Shown: positions 15,984 to 24,731, numbered from the stretch's first letter. The stretch is 32,861 nucleotides of DNA from an uncultured Bacteroidales bacterium (GCA_905233895.1 CAJOFL010000022.1:2138-34998), one strand, 5' to 3'. Numbers and translations: made by a program. Notes: a model not told the origin generated them from the letters alone.

Positions 15984-17212
15984 AAGGAGAGGTTGTATTG
16001 TTTTATTTTTCGATATAGGGTTCGTTCGGAAATATGCAGTTCGTCAGCGGCGAGTTTCCTGTTTCCGTCGTGGTGGGAGAGTGCTGTTATGATGGCTTGT
16101 TTCTCTCGTTCGTCGAGTGCTACGGATGGCTCTTCGATTACTTCCGGTGTGACAAACTCGTCGTCTTCGCCGACAAGTTTCCATTTGCCAGCAGGTAAGT
16201 GCGAATGGTCTGAAGAGTCAGGATTACCCAGGTGGTATCCGTTTATGGGCATCTGTTGACGGCCGGTAGCGAGTTGGGTGATTGCTTGACGGAGATCGGT
16301 TATTTCTTGCCGCATCTCGTTAATCATTTGCCCCATGGAAAGGGCTTTGAGGAGTAGTTCTCGGTCGGTGATTTGCTGTTCGGTAGGTTTCTCTACAACA
16401 ACAGGCATCTTCTCTGCCGGAATATAAGAAATATAGTTCTGCAGGATGGCTGGAGTTATGCTGCGTTCGGTTTCGAGGACAGCAATCTGTCGAGTGATGT
16501 TTTTGAGTTCACGCACGTTTCCGTACCAAGGATAGTCCATAGCCATTCGTCGGGCTTCTTCAGTGAGGACAATCGGAGGCATATGATACTCTTCAGCCAC
16601 ATCGGATGAGAATTTGCGAATCAGTAATGGTATGTCGTCTTTGCGTTCGCGCAGTGGGGGAATATAGATGCTTATCTGGTTCAGACGGTAGTAGAGATCT
16701 TCGCGAAAGCGACCGTGTCTTACTGCATCAACAATGTCAATGTTGGTTGCGGCCACTACTCGGACATTGATTTTTTGTGCGGTAGAGGAACCTACGGGTA
16801 TTATCTCGCCATTTTCGAGGACTCGAAGTAGTTTGACTTGCATGGCTAGCGGCAACTCGCCGATTTCATCAAGGAAGATGGTTCCGCCGTCAGCCTCTTC
16901 AAAATATCCCTTGCGACTGCGGTCTGCTCCAGTAAATGCTCCTTTTGTATGTCCGAATAACTCGCTTTCGATAGTTCCTTCTGGTATTGCTCCGCAATTG
17001 ACGGATATCAATCCGCGCCCTTGACGAGCATGTTTGCGATTGCTGTTCTCATGGATTATCCGGGAGAAGACATCCTTGCCGACTCCGCTCTCGCCAGTGA
17101 TAAGGATTGAGAGGTCTGTCGGTGCTACTTGCATTGCTTTGTTGAGCGCTAGAAGTAGTCTGGGATCGTTACCTATGATGTCGTATCGTTGTTTTATCTG
17201 TTGTAAGTCCAT
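15980..17212 (-). CDS. Sigma-54 interaction AAA+ regulator with Fis-type HTH, no sensor domain
   Basis: 410 residues. The AAA+ sigma-54 activator domain begins almost at residue 10: Walker A GESGVGKD (40-47), the sigma-54 contact loop GAFTGA intact at 91-96, Walker B FLDEIGELPL, the VRVVAATN sensor I, and FREDLYYRLNQISI with the arginine finger region. A linker of about 100 residues with a short coiled-coil-like helix (MINEMRQEITDLRQAITQLA) leads to a C-terminal Fis-type helix-turn-helix (ALSHHDGNRKLAADELHISE, RTLYRKIKQY). There is no receiver, GAF or PAS domain, so the signal must come from expression level, a partner, or the linker. It sits between dnaG (7 bases away) and aroA (4-base overlap). 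Target promoters are not evident here. Confidence 0.92.
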   Translation of the reverse strand: MDLQQIKQRYDIIGNDPRLLLALNKAMQVAPTDLSILITGESGVGKDVFSRIIHENSNRKHARQGRGLISVNCGAIPEGTIESELFGHTKGAFTGADRSRKGYFEEADGGTIFLDEIGELPLAMQVKLLRVLENGEIIPVGSSTAQKINVRVVAATNIDIVDAVRHGRFREDLYYRLNQISIYIPPLRERKDDIPLLIRKFSSDVAEEYHMPPIVLTEEARRMAMDYPWYGNVRELKNITRQIAVLETERSITPAILQNYISYIPAEKMPVVVEKPTEQQITDRELLLKALSMGQMINEMRQEITDLRQAITQLATGRQQMPINGYHLGNPDSSDHSHLPAGKWKLVGEDDEFVTPEVIEEPSVALDEREKQAIITALSHHDGNRKLAADELHISERTLYRKIKQYNLSL

Positions 17213-17219
17213 TCTGGTT

Positions 17220-19226
17220 TTAGTTTAAGTGTGGTGTGATGACTTGTCCAAGGGCATTGCTGAGTTGTCTTGCAAGATTGGAGTAACTCTGTATTTCGGT
17301 AAGCAATTGCTGCTGATGTTCAACATCTGCGGAACGAAGTTGCTCATTGAGCGAACAGACAATCTGGTTGAGCCGTTGTCTCTTGAAAGTGTAGAGGGTC
17401 TCGGTGAGATCCTGCTGCAGGTTCTCCTCAATGGTCGGTACATGTATTTGCTTCAGCTTTAGCCACGAGGAACTGATAGAATAAGTGTCGACCATAAGTC
17501 CTGCGGCGAATGAGCGGAGTTTGTCGTCGTCGGAAGTGAGGAATCGGCGTGTATCGATTTGCCCACCCCTGTCTAGCATCAGGGAACATTGTTCGTAGAT
17601 TCGTTGACATAATGGGTGTGAAAATGCCAGTTGGTCGTTTCTAAGGTCGGATATGATAATCTGGGCAACGGAATATTCTGATTGTTGCTGGACGTTTTTT
17701 TCATTTGTGAACGTTTGGGGTAACACGGTGTTGCCGTAGTTGAGCAGGAGTTGTACGAGGTGGCGTTCCGCTTCTGGCGGTGTGAGTGTGAACTGATAGT
17801 TGTCTTGGGTAGTGGGGGCCGGCTCTTCAGGCTGGTTGTCTGTTTGCCCTGATTCTACATTTTGATAGGGTGCGGCGGTTTGGGTGGAATCGCTTTTTGA
17901 ATTCAGTGTGCGTTCGCGGTTTTGGTTGATTGCTTTTGCAACCTCATGGGTCAGTACATCTTCGCTTACTTTGAGCAGGTAGGAACATTGTCTAATGTAC
18001 TCCTGCCGTTCCATCAGGTCGGTTACGAGGGCGATGGTGTGTGCAGTGTCGCTAATTAACCCTGCCCGTCGGATGGGGTCGTCCTTGACTTCGTCGAGCA
18101 GTACGCGGGTCTTGTATAGTACAAAGTTATCCTCATGGGTTGCAAGAAACTCCTGAAGGGCGGTGGAACCGTATTTCTGGGCATAACTGTCGGGGTCTTC
18201 TCCGCCGGGGAATAGGGTTACTCGTACATGCATCCCTTCGGCGAAAAGCAGGTCGATGGCTCGTAGCGCCGCCTTGATGCCGGCTTTGTCTCCATCATAG
18301 AGGACGGTTACGTTCGGTGTGTATCGCTTTATTAGTCTGATCTGCTCAATAGTCAGGGATGTTCCGCATGAGGCCACTGTGTTTTCAACGCCGGACTGGT
18401 GCATCGATATAACATCGATGTTACCCTCAACAAGATAGCACTTGTCGGCTTTCCCTATTGCTTGTCGGGCCTGATATAGTCCATAGAGGATACGGCTTTT
18501 GTTGTAAATTTCAGAATCTGGGGAGTTGACATACTTTGCAGCCTGTTTGTCAGAAGTTAGTATACGCCCTGAAAAACCCAGAACGCGCCCTGAGATGCTG
18601 TATATTGGAAACATGACGCGTCCGCGGAAGCGGTCGTATCGTTTGCCGGTATCTTCTTTTATGATAGTCAGGCCTGTCTTTTCAAGCATCGCTTGACTAT
18701 ATCCATTGTTGATTGCGTGGTCAGTGAAGTTCGACCAGTCTTCTAGGCAATATCCGAGACCGAATCGTTTGATTATTTCATCGCTTAAACCGCGTTGGTG
18801 GAAGTAGGAGAGGCCCACGGCTCGCCCAATCTCGTTGTTGTAAAGAAGGTCGGCAAAGTATTTCTGTGCAAATTCAGATACATGAAATAGCCCGTCGCGT
18901 TCTGTCTGCCGCTCGCGCTGTTCGTCGGTCAGTTCTTCCTCCCTGATTTCAATATGGTATTTGTCGGCAAGCCAATGGAGGGCTTCGGGATAGGTGTAAT
19001 GCTCGTGCTTCATTAGAAACTTTACAACGTCGCCAGCCTCTCCGCAACCGAAGCACTTGAAGATGCCTCTGGTCGGAGAGACGTTGAATGAAGGCGTTTT
19101 CTCGTTGTGGAACGGACAGCAGCCTATATAATTGGCTCCCCGCTTCTTGAGCGATACAAATTGCCCGACAACCTCTTCGATGCGGGCGGCCTCCATAATG
19201 CGTTGGATGGTTTCTTGGTCGATCAT
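17220..19226 (-). CDS. dnaG: DNA primase
   Basis: 668 residues from ATG 19226 (MIDQETIQRIMEAARIEEVV). A TTG at 19238 is in frame, but it lies inside the promoter -7 element. The CHC2-type zinc domain uses C37, H40, C58 and C61 (CPFHNEKTPSF, FKCFGCGEAGD); the catalytic core follows with VMFPIYSISGRVLGFSGR; TOPRIM has YLVEGNIDVISMHQSG and TVLYDGDKAGIKAALRAID (the DxD metal site in this form is DGD). The C-terminal part, expected to bind the replicative helicase DnaB, follows a low-complexity linker (NSKSDSTQTAAPYQNVESGQ and beyond) and is poorly conserved. First gene of a five-gene operon; the message may be nearly leaderless. Confidence 0.95.
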   Translation of the reverse strand: MIDQETIQRIMEAARIEEVVGQFVSLKKRGANYIGCCPFHNEKTPSFNVSPTRGIFKCFGCGEAGDVVKFLMKHEHYTYPEALHWLADKYHIEIREEELTDEQRERQTERDGLFHVSEFAQKYFADLLYNNEIGRAVGLSYFHQRGLSDEIIKRFGLGYCLEDWSNFTDHAINNGYSQAMLEKTGLTIIKEDTGKRYDRFRGRVMFPIYSISGRVLGFSGRILTSDKQAAKYVNSPDSEIYNKSRILYGLYQARQAIGKADKCYLVEGNIDVISMHQSGVENTVASCGTSLTIEQIRLIKRYTPNVTVLYDGDKAGIKAALRAIDLLFAEGMHVRVTLFPGGEDPDSYAQKYGSTALQEFLATHEDNFVLYKTRVLLDEVKDDPIRRAGLISDTAHTIALVTDLMERQEYIRQCSYLLKVSEDVLTHEVAKAINQNRERTLNSKSDSTQTAAPYQNVESGQTDNQPEEPAPTTQDNYQFTLTPPEAERHLVQLLLNYGNTVLPQTFTNEKNVQQQSEYSVAQIIISDLRNDQLAFSHPLCQRIYEQCSLMLDRGGQIDTRRFLTSDDDKLRSFAAGLMVDTYSISSSWLKLKQIHVPTIEENLQQDLTETLYTFKRQRLNQIVCSLNEQLRSADVEHQQQLLTEIQSYSNLARQLSNALGQVITPHLN

Positions 19227-19235
19227 TTCAAACTG

Positions 19236-19267
19236 CAAAATTACACTTTTTTTTTTGGTATATCAAA
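19236..19267 (-). promoter_or_regulatory. Bacteroidota promoter for dnaG operon
   Basis: On the minus strand TTTG (19267-19264), 20 bases, TAATTTTG (19243-19236), a full consensus match with the same spacing as the usp promoter. Transcription would start near 19230, only about four bases before the dnaG ATG at 19226. Confidence 0.75.
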
Positions 19268-19410
19268 TAAAAAATAGAATTCCGTACAACTCATTGGTTG
19301 AGTGTAACTCGTATCGGACGGTCGACGATAGGTCATAGGTGTTTTTTGTTCGAAGGATTGCTTCTTTGGGATAAAAGAAGTAGGGTGTTGCCAGATTGTT
19401 TTTTGTAAGG

Positions 19411-19613
19411 GATGAGTCCGTGATAAGTCCGTGATAAGTCCGTGATGACTCCGTGTTAAGTCCGACATAAGCCGGTGTGAACACGCACTGGAGTGCTACC
19501 TATCCCTATGCTACCCCTATGTTACCACTATTGTATACCCATGTTATTAATATGAATATTGATACTCACGGTTCACCGGTAACCGGTAACTGGTAACTTG
19601 CATTGTAATCGGT
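19411..19613. repeat. Composite intergenic repeat, copy B
   Basis: Same order and orientation as copy A at 5874-6055. It holds six 11-base units (GATAAGTCCGT type, 19411-19476), the conserved tail to GGAGTGCTACC at 19500, about 75 bases of unrelated sequence, then three heptamers (19576-19596) and CTTGCATTG. The gene-free stretch 19268-19717 otherwise shows only a terminator at 19659-19691; I see no gene in it. Confidence 0.85.
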
Positions 19614-19658
19614 TTTGCGTGGGGCTGTTTTCTTAGCGGCCGGCATCGCGGCCAATAT

Positions 19659-19691
19659 AAAAAAAAGTGCAGCCCTAAACTAGGGCTGCAC
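19659..19691 (-). terminator. Intrinsic terminator of the T9SS cargo operon
   Basis: An 11-bp perfect stem (GTGCAGCCCTA at 19667-19677 with 19681-19691), loop of three, followed on the minus strand by eight T (A-run at 19659-19666). It lies 27 bases beyond the stop of the 1056-residue gene. Confidence 0.9.
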
Positions 19692-19717
19692 AGGTTAGGT
19701 CTGCTCTTGTTGAAGGG

Positions 19718-22700
19718 TTACTTGATTACTTCAATAGAGCCATTGTGTTCGATGTTTCCGTTGTAACCGCGTGCAGTGAAACGGTAGAAGTAGGTTCCTG
19801 CGGGAACATTGGAGGGATCCCAGAAGTCTTCATATACAGAGATGTTTTCGCGGTGATAAACCTCAGTGCCCCATCGATTGTAGATGTAGAGCGAGTTGTT
19901 GGGATACCCCATACCTTCAATCAGGTTGCCGATAATGAACACGTCGTTGATTCCATCTCCATTGGGGGTGACCACCGATGGGAACGTCAGGTAGTCGTTG
20001 ACAACAAGGATGGTGTTTTCCGTAGTATCGCGGCAGTAAACCAGATTGCCTGAAGGCGCTAGATTGTCGGTGCGGGCAATGAGACGCACTGTGTAGTTGC
20101 CGGGAATCTCGTTGAGGTCTGTTGTGTAGTCGAGATAGTTGAAGACCGGGTCGTGATCAATCAGTGTTTCAACCGAGAGCGGGTTGTTGCGGTTGTACTG
20201 CAATTCCCAGAAATATTTGTTGGTCGGGTAGTCCGGTGTTGTGAGGTTTTGCAGGTTCAGCACGGGATTTGTGACTGATGGATACGCGGGGCTCCAGGAG
20301 AACGCCGCTTGCGGGGCAGCGTAAACTGCAATTGTCTGGGGGTAGATGAGGGAGTCGACACATCCGTCGATGGAGGTGACATAGTATTTCAGATCGTAGA
20401 TACCTTCGGAATAGGTGTGAGTCGGACTTTCAAGTTCGGAAGTGATACCGTCGCCGAATTCCCAATGGTAGGTGTATCCATCGGTGGTTTGGTTGTTGAA
20501 TGTGAGCGTCAGCGGGTCGCAGCCTTCAAGGGTGAATGGGGTCGGCATGAAGCTCGGAGTCGGTTGGCGGCGCAGGTTGATGGTGATTGTGTCGCGTGCA
20601 ACGCATTTCTTTCCATTTCGATTGGTGTTGGTCACCTGGGTTACGTAGTCGATATTCCCAGTGGGCCAGGCCTGCGTTGTGATGGTTGGAGTAGTCTCGC
20701 CGAAGGGGTGCCATGCGTAGGAATAGTTGTTGGTTGCAGCATGACGGTCGGTGGCGTCGAGTTCGGTCTGGAACACTCCGCAAAGGGCGGTATCCTTGCC
20801 AAGCGACGGTTGCGGCATCCAGAATGAGGTAATGCGGGTGTTGGTATCCCATACGCATCCGAATTCGTCGAATATCGTCACGTTAATTGGGAATGTTCCG
20901 GCGGTATCTGGAGTGAGGATGTATGAGATGAGGTCGTCTTTACGGTGAATCTCGCATCCGCGATAGTGACCGAGGTCGTAGTCGTGGTACTGGGCTGCGG
21001 TATCCGGTGCCCAGATGATGGAGTCGATATCTACCTGGTACTGGCAGCTGTTGGTCGAGACTCCGCAGATGTCCATACTCCAGCTGAATATCCAGCCGTT
21101 ATCCGATCCCCAGTTGTCGCACACTTCCATTTTCCATACACCGTTCAGCGGGCAACCGATAAGTTGCGAGAAGTCGTCGTAGGGTGTGTAGTAGTTCATT
21201 TTGTTCAAGTGGTCGGAACTGTCAAGCGTGGGGAATGATGCTGGTCCGACAACTTGGCCAGAATTAGTGAATCCCGGAGGAACGGCGGGCCAAGTGTAGT
21301 CGGTTATGGTAACCTGAGGACCGTTTGCCATTCCGGCATTGGCAGGATTCGGGGTGTCGGCCAATTGCCCGTTTACCAGAGTGTATGAACTGTTGCGCGA
21401 GAAACAGTAGTTCCAGCCTACACCGTAGGGGTTGGATACAGTGTCGCACTCGCTGCCGCCGTTCATTGCATCATAGGTATGGTGTCCGTTACCTCCAAGG
21501 GGAAGTCCGGTGAATCGTCCGCCACCGGCGCCAGTGCCGTCGGGATGGCCGGAACCTGCTGCTACGGATTCCTTCAGTTTGAGCACGGTTTTACCGTGTC
21601 CCGGAGGATATGCGGGATTCTGGTAGGTGGGGCAGGTAAGGGCGAGAGAATAGTCTCCCATGAATTCATGCTCGTAGTTGACGCAGATTGAACAGATATC
21701 GCCTGCGCTTGTCACGGTACCGCCACCGCCGCCACCACCGCCGCCACCACCGGAGAATTCGGTGAATTCGACCTCTGCGGTATAGCAGTTATCACCGGGG
21801 CAGCGTGGGCCGTCGGGAATAAATGTGCGTACCTCGTTGGACTTTGTTGTAACGTCTACGTAGTCAATCTTCTTCAGGGTTAGAGTGGCATTGTCGCCGT
21901 CGTAGCCCATGTTGACCATTAGCGAGTCGCTGTTGCAGATGTCTTCGAGGGTGAAAAGTGTTTTCAAGGGGTTCTGTGCCAGTCGTACGCGCACACTTGG
22001 GGCTGTTGCTGCAATGCAGCCGCGCTCGTCGGTAACGTGTAGTGACATTTCGTAGCAGGCTAGTTTCCAGTAGTCAGTGTAATGGATGCTGGTAAGAGCG
22101 GTACCCTCGAGAGTGTCGCCGTCGTTGGCGAGATCCCATACGAAATAGGAAGTGGAATCCGAGGGGTAGTACCAACCAGTGGTGTGGGAGTAGTCGCAGT
22201 GGGCTGTGAAGATAACACCGTCACCCTGACAAAGGTTGACGCCGTCGAAATAAAGTGTATCGATATAGTCAATCACAGAGTCTTGGGCTTGTTCGTCGTA
22301 CCGCATGTGAGTGTCGACATCGAAAAGCAGCTTGATACGGCCGAACTCATATATTTCGCCGTTGCGGGTCTTGTAGAATATGGAATCGAGGTGAGGGGTG
22401 ATACTTTCGCAAGGAACACTGCATGTGACCAGTATGCCAAATCCCGCTGCGGGAGGTGGTACTCCGGGGCCGGCGGCAGCTGTTTTCAGGCGCAGGGTCA
22501 GCGCTCCTGCGAAGTTCGAGGGCGAAGCGTAGAAGTTGACGGCTCGTGGATAGAACTCTCCTCCGGTGCTGTACATCAGAAGCGGCGCATTGATACCCAT
22601 GCCGTCGTATATGAACATGGTGTCGCCTTCGGCTATGGAGGCGGTCTCAATCTTGATGCTGAACACGGAGGGCGTGTCGCATGTGCCGCTGAGGATTATC

Positions 22701-22888
22701 CAATAGTCTATACCGCGGCTATATGCGGCATCGGCGCCACCATCGTCGTACATACGCGCACCCTGGGTACCTACAGGATAGGTGGTTCCGTGGTGCGCAG
22801 CATCGAGGTTGAACGGCTCGATATTCTGTGCTATTGCGGTGCCTGTAAAGGCAAGAGCCAAGAGCAATGATATGACAAACTTCTTCAT
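19718..22888 (-). CDS. Secreted multidomain T9SS cargo (CUB-like, P-domain-like, PKD, type B sorting domain)
   Basis: 1056 residues. A signal peptide (MKKFVISLLLALAFTGTAIA, cut before QN) leads to a CUB-like region (about 40-165: FSIKIETASIAEGDTMFIYD, then LTLRLKT). At about 379-390 lies an 11-glycine run. About 395-610 resembles a proprotein-convertase P-domain: ICVNYEHEFMGDYSLALTCP at its start and NGVWKMEVCDNWGSDNGWI, FSWSMDICG at its end, with a long insertion between. A PKD domain follows near 785-845 (YHWEFGDGITSELESPTHTY). The last 95 residues are the gliding-motility-type (type B) C-terminal domain: FPSVVTPNGDGINDVFIIGN, LYIYNRWGTEVYH, VPAGTYFYRFTA. So it is exported by Sec, then by T9SS to the surface. 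No protease or glycosidase active site is seen; adhesion or binding is inferred. Confidence 0.85.
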   Translation of the reverse strand: MKKFVISLLLALAFTGTAIAQNIEPFNLDAAHHGTTYPVGTQGARMYDDGGADAAYSRGIDYWIILSGTCDTPSVFSIKIETASIAEGDTMFIYDGMGINAPLLMYSTGGEFYPRAVNFYASPSNFAGALTLRLKTAAAGPGVPPPAAGFGILVTCSVPCESITPHLDSIFYKTRNGEIYEFGRIKLLFDVDTHMRYDEQAQDSVIDYIDTLYFDGVNLCQGDGVIFTAHCDYSHTTGWYYPSDSTSYFVWDLANDGDTLEGTALTSIHYTDYWKLACYEMSLHVTDERGCIAATAPSVRVRLAQNPLKTLFTLEDICNSDSLMVNMGYDGDNATLTLKKIDYVDVTTKSNEVRTFIPDGPRCPGDNCYTAEVEFTEFSGGGGGGGGGGGTVTSAGDICSICVNYEHEFMGDYSLALTCPTYQNPAYPPGHGKTVLKLKESVAAGSGHPDGTGAGGGRFTGLPLGGNGHHTYDAMNGGSECDTVSNPYGVGWNYCFSRNSSYTLVNGQLADTPNPANAGMANGPQVTITDYTWPAVPPGFTNSGQVVGPASFPTLDSSDHLNKMNYYTPYDDFSQLIGCPLNGVWKMEVCDNWGSDNGWIFSWSMDICGVSTNSCQYQVDIDSIIWAPDTAAQYHDYDLGHYRGCEIHRKDDLISYILTPDTAGTFPINVTIFDEFGCVWDTNTRITSFWMPQPSLGKDTALCGVFQTELDATDRHAATNNYSYAWHPFGETTPTITTQAWPTGNIDYVTQVTNTNRNGKKCVARDTITINLRRQPTPSFMPTPFTLEGCDPLTLTFNNQTTDGYTYHWEFGDGITSELESPTHTYSEGIYDLKYYVTSIDGCVDSLIYPQTIAVYAAPQAAFSWSPAYPSVTNPVLNLQNLTTPDYPTNKYFWELQYNRNNPLSVETLIDHDPVFNYLDYTTDLNEIPGNYTVRLIARTDNLAPSGNLVYCRDTTENTILVVNDYLTFPSVVTPNGDGINDVFIIGNLIEGMGYPNNSLYIYNRWGTEVYHRENISVYEDFWDPSNVPAGTYFYRFTARGYNGNIEHNGSIEVIK
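21719..21751. repeat. Glycine-codon (GGN) triplet run in T9SS cargo gene
   Basis: Eleven consecutive Gly codons (GGT/GGC mixture on the minus strand) between the second quarter of the protein and the P-domain-like region. Length change would stay in frame, so this would act as an adjustable linker. Confidence 0.85.
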
Positions 22889-22909
22889 AAGGCTTATCGT
22901 TTTGGCTGG

Positions 22910-23362
22910 TTATTTCTCGTTCTTGTATTCATCTGGGTACTCTGTGCGGCGGTATGTCTCGTCGAGAGAACGCAGCACCAAATAGCGATGTTCCGACTTC
23001 GGGGTGGGGAAGCAGATGGTGATGTTGGTCTTTGGGTAGTGGCACTGCATGTCCTGGAACGAATACTGGTAGTAACTCAGGTAGTCGAGATCCACCACGA
23101 AATCCTCGGTCAGCTTTTTGCCGGTTGAATTGTCGGTGATTTCCGTCAACGAACGAAGTACAGCGTCTTCTGGCACCTGGTCGGTGACATAGAAGGCGTT
23201 CTGCGAATATTTGCACCTCCACTCGAATTTCGGTGCGGGATATTCATACATCCGCTGTTCGTTGCCGCCGAAGAAAGGCAGCATGATTGCTTCGCAGTTC
23301 TGGGCGGCTGCACCGCCGATTACTGATAAGCAGAAGGCCAGAAGGACAATTGTTCGTTTCAT
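22910..23362 (-). CDS. Small secreted protein of unknown function
   Basis: 150 residues. The signal peptide MKRTIVLLAFCLSVIGGAAA is cut before QN, as in the next gene. The mature part has three cysteines (NCEAIML, EWRCKYS, QCHYP, with a fourth in ICFPTP) and no known motif that I can see; central text reads VLRSLTEITDNSTGKKLTED. It has no lipobox and no C-terminal sorting domain, so it should be periplasmic or an outer-membrane partner. It lies 21 bases upstream of the T9SS cargo gene on the same strand, which makes a two-gene operon and suggests that the two act together; that is inference. No clear promoter is seen in the AT-rich 160 bases upstream. Confidence 0.75.
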   Translation of the reverse strand: MKRTIVLLAFCLSVIGGAAAQNCEAIMLPFFGGNEQRMYEYPAPKFEWRCKYSQNAFYVTDQVPEDAVLRSLTEITDNSTGKKLTEDFVVDLDYLSYYQYSFQDMQCHYPKTNITICFPTPKSEHRYLVLRSLDETYRRTEYPDEYKNEK

Positions 23363-23478
23363 GACACTGAGTTTTTGATTCTTTTTAGGCTTTTACACTA
23401 ATATGACGATGAAGTCACTCGTTTTGCCCACATTTTAACATTTAAGTGTAATTTTTAACTAATTTTAAGAAAAACTAC

Positions 23479-23501
23479 ATCAAAAATGCTGTATTTTTGA
23501 T
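23479..23501 (-). terminator. Possible weak terminator after rnfE
   Basis: A 9-bp AT-rich inverted repeat (ATCAAAAAT with ATTTTTGAT, 5-base loop) about 20 bases past the rnfE stop, with a T-rich stretch after it on the minus strand. The stem has little GC, so this is tentative. Confidence 0.4.
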
Positions 23502-23522
23502 TAATAATTTAACATTTTAGAA

Positions 23523-24113
23523 CTATGCACGGCGGCGACGCAGGTGATTGATGAGCGCCATAAGCAGGCCGAGGGCAAGGAAGCCGCCTGGAGGCAGAAT
23601 CATCAGCAGCATACCGTCGGCACCTCCAATGAGCGAGTGGCCAAAGAAACAACCGGTACCGAGCAGCTCTCGCACCATTCCCACAAGTGTCAGAGCCCAG
23701 GTGAAACCCAGACCCATGAAGAGTCCGTCGAGGAGCGAGTGCCACACGTTGTTCTTCGAGGCAAAGGCTTCAGCACGGCCGAGGACAATGCAGTTAACCA
23801 CGATGAGTGAGATGAATAGACCGAGACTTTCGTATAGTGCGGGGAGGTATGCTTTCATGACCATCTCGACCATGGTGACAAATGTGGCGATGATGACGAT
23901 GAACGCAGGGATACGCACTTTATCGGGAATGACGCTCTTGAGCAACGAGATGACGATGTTGGACATCGTGAGCACGAACGCGGTGGCCAGACCCATGCTC
24001 ATTCCGTTGATGGCCGACGTTGTTGTGGCCAGGGTGGGGCACATGCCGAGGATAAGCACCCAGGTCGGGTTCTCCTTGATAAGTCCGTTGGCAATAATAT
24101 CTTTTGCTTTCAT
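23523..24113 (-). CDS. rnfE: Rnf electron transport complex subunit RnfE
   Basis: 196 residues, six predicted membrane helices. Family segments: IIANGLIKENPTWVLILGMC, PTLATTTSAINGMSMGLATA, PDKVRIPAFIVIIATFVTMV, LPALYESLGLFISLIVVNCI, ILGRAEAFASKN and LLDGLFMGLGFTWALTLVG. RnfE and RnfA are homologous, inverted membrane subunits that together bind an iron-sulfur cluster within the membrane; the wording PTLA/TSAING and RAEAFA identifies E, not A. It follows rnfG by 15 bases and is the last rnf gene; rnfA, which I would expect next in Bacteroidales, is not present. The C-terminus is a short basic tail (LRRRRA). Confidence 0.93.
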   Translation of the reverse strand: MKAKDIIANGLIKENPTWVLILGMCPTLATTTSAINGMSMGLATAFVLTMSNIVISLLKSVIPDKVRIPAFIVIIATFVTMVEMVMKAYLPALYESLGLFISLIVVNCIVLGRAEAFASKNNVWHSLLDGLFMGLGFTWALTLVGMVRELLGTGCFFGHSLIGGADGMLLMILPPGGFLALGLLMALINHLRRRRA

Positions 24114-24128
24114 ATCTGCGAGTTGTTG

Positions 24129-24689
24129 TTATTTTTCAATTTTCTGGAAGATGTCGGCGGCATCGTTGACGATGGACAGGAAGGCGCGAGAGGTGATTGT
24201 TGAGCCGGTAATTGCGTCCACTTGACCTCCGTCCTTCTTCACGGTGAGGTGCTCAGCGGGGTTCTGTCCTATGATGTCGCCCTTTGAGCCTTTTTGGAAC
24301 CAGAGGTCGGCTTTAGCTCCTAGACCTGGTGTCTCATGGGTTTCAAGGATTTGGTAGCCGCTGACGTTGCCTTCTGCGTCGAAACCTACCATGAGTTGCA
24401 GGTGGCCTCCGAAGCCCTTGTCGTTGCCGGCTTCGATGGCTGCGCCAACAAACGAGCAATCCTCTACATAGGCCTTGTGGCAGGTGCGACCGTCAATCTC
24501 CTGGTCCTGAAGGTTGGCGAAGGCTGGCAGCACGGCACTGATTGCGTTTTCTACTTTGGCTTGCTGGGCTTTGGCAATGGGCTCCTTGGTGACGCCGTTG
24601 AGGGCGGCAAGTGCTGCTGCTGCCACGAGGGCAATCGCGGTCAGCGAGAGGAGCATATTTACGAGGGTTGATTGTGCTTTCTTTGCCAT
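24129..24689 (-). CDS. rnfG: Rnf electron transport complex subunit RnfG
   Basis: 186 residues. One N-terminal membrane helix (about 10-30: VNMLLSLTAIALVAAAALAA) anchors a periplasmic FMN-binding domain. The flavin attachment motif near the C-terminus reads DAITGSTITSRAF, where the Thr in GST or the following position is the expected covalent FMN site. Also seen: KGFGGHLQLMVGFDAEGNVS and YQILETHETPGLGAK, the typical FMN-domain core. RnfG passes electrons between flavins in the sodium- or proton-pumping ferredoxin:NAD+ oxidoreductase. The upstream junction with rnfD consists of heptamer repeats. Confidence 0.93.
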   Translation of the reverse strand: MAKKAQSTLVNMLLSLTAIALVAAAALAALNGVTKEPIAKAQQAKVENAISAVLPAFANLQDQEIDGRTCHKAYVEDCSFVGAAIEAGNDKGFGGHLQLMVGFDAEGNVSGYQILETHETPGLGAKADLWFQKGSKGDIIGQNPAEHLTVKKDGGQVDAITGSTITSRAFLSIVNDAADIFQKIEK

Positions 24690-24696
24690 AACTATT

Positions 24697-24731
24697 CAGT
24701 GTTTAGTGTTCAGCGATTAGAGTTCAGTTTA
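24697..24731. repeat. Heptamer array at rnfD/rnfG junction
   Basis: Units CAGTGTT, TAGTGTT, CAGCGAT, TAGAGTT, CAGTTTA on the plus strand, filling the gap and including the rnfD stop codon. The later units have decayed, which suggests an older array than the one at 27043-27077. Confidence 0.75.
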
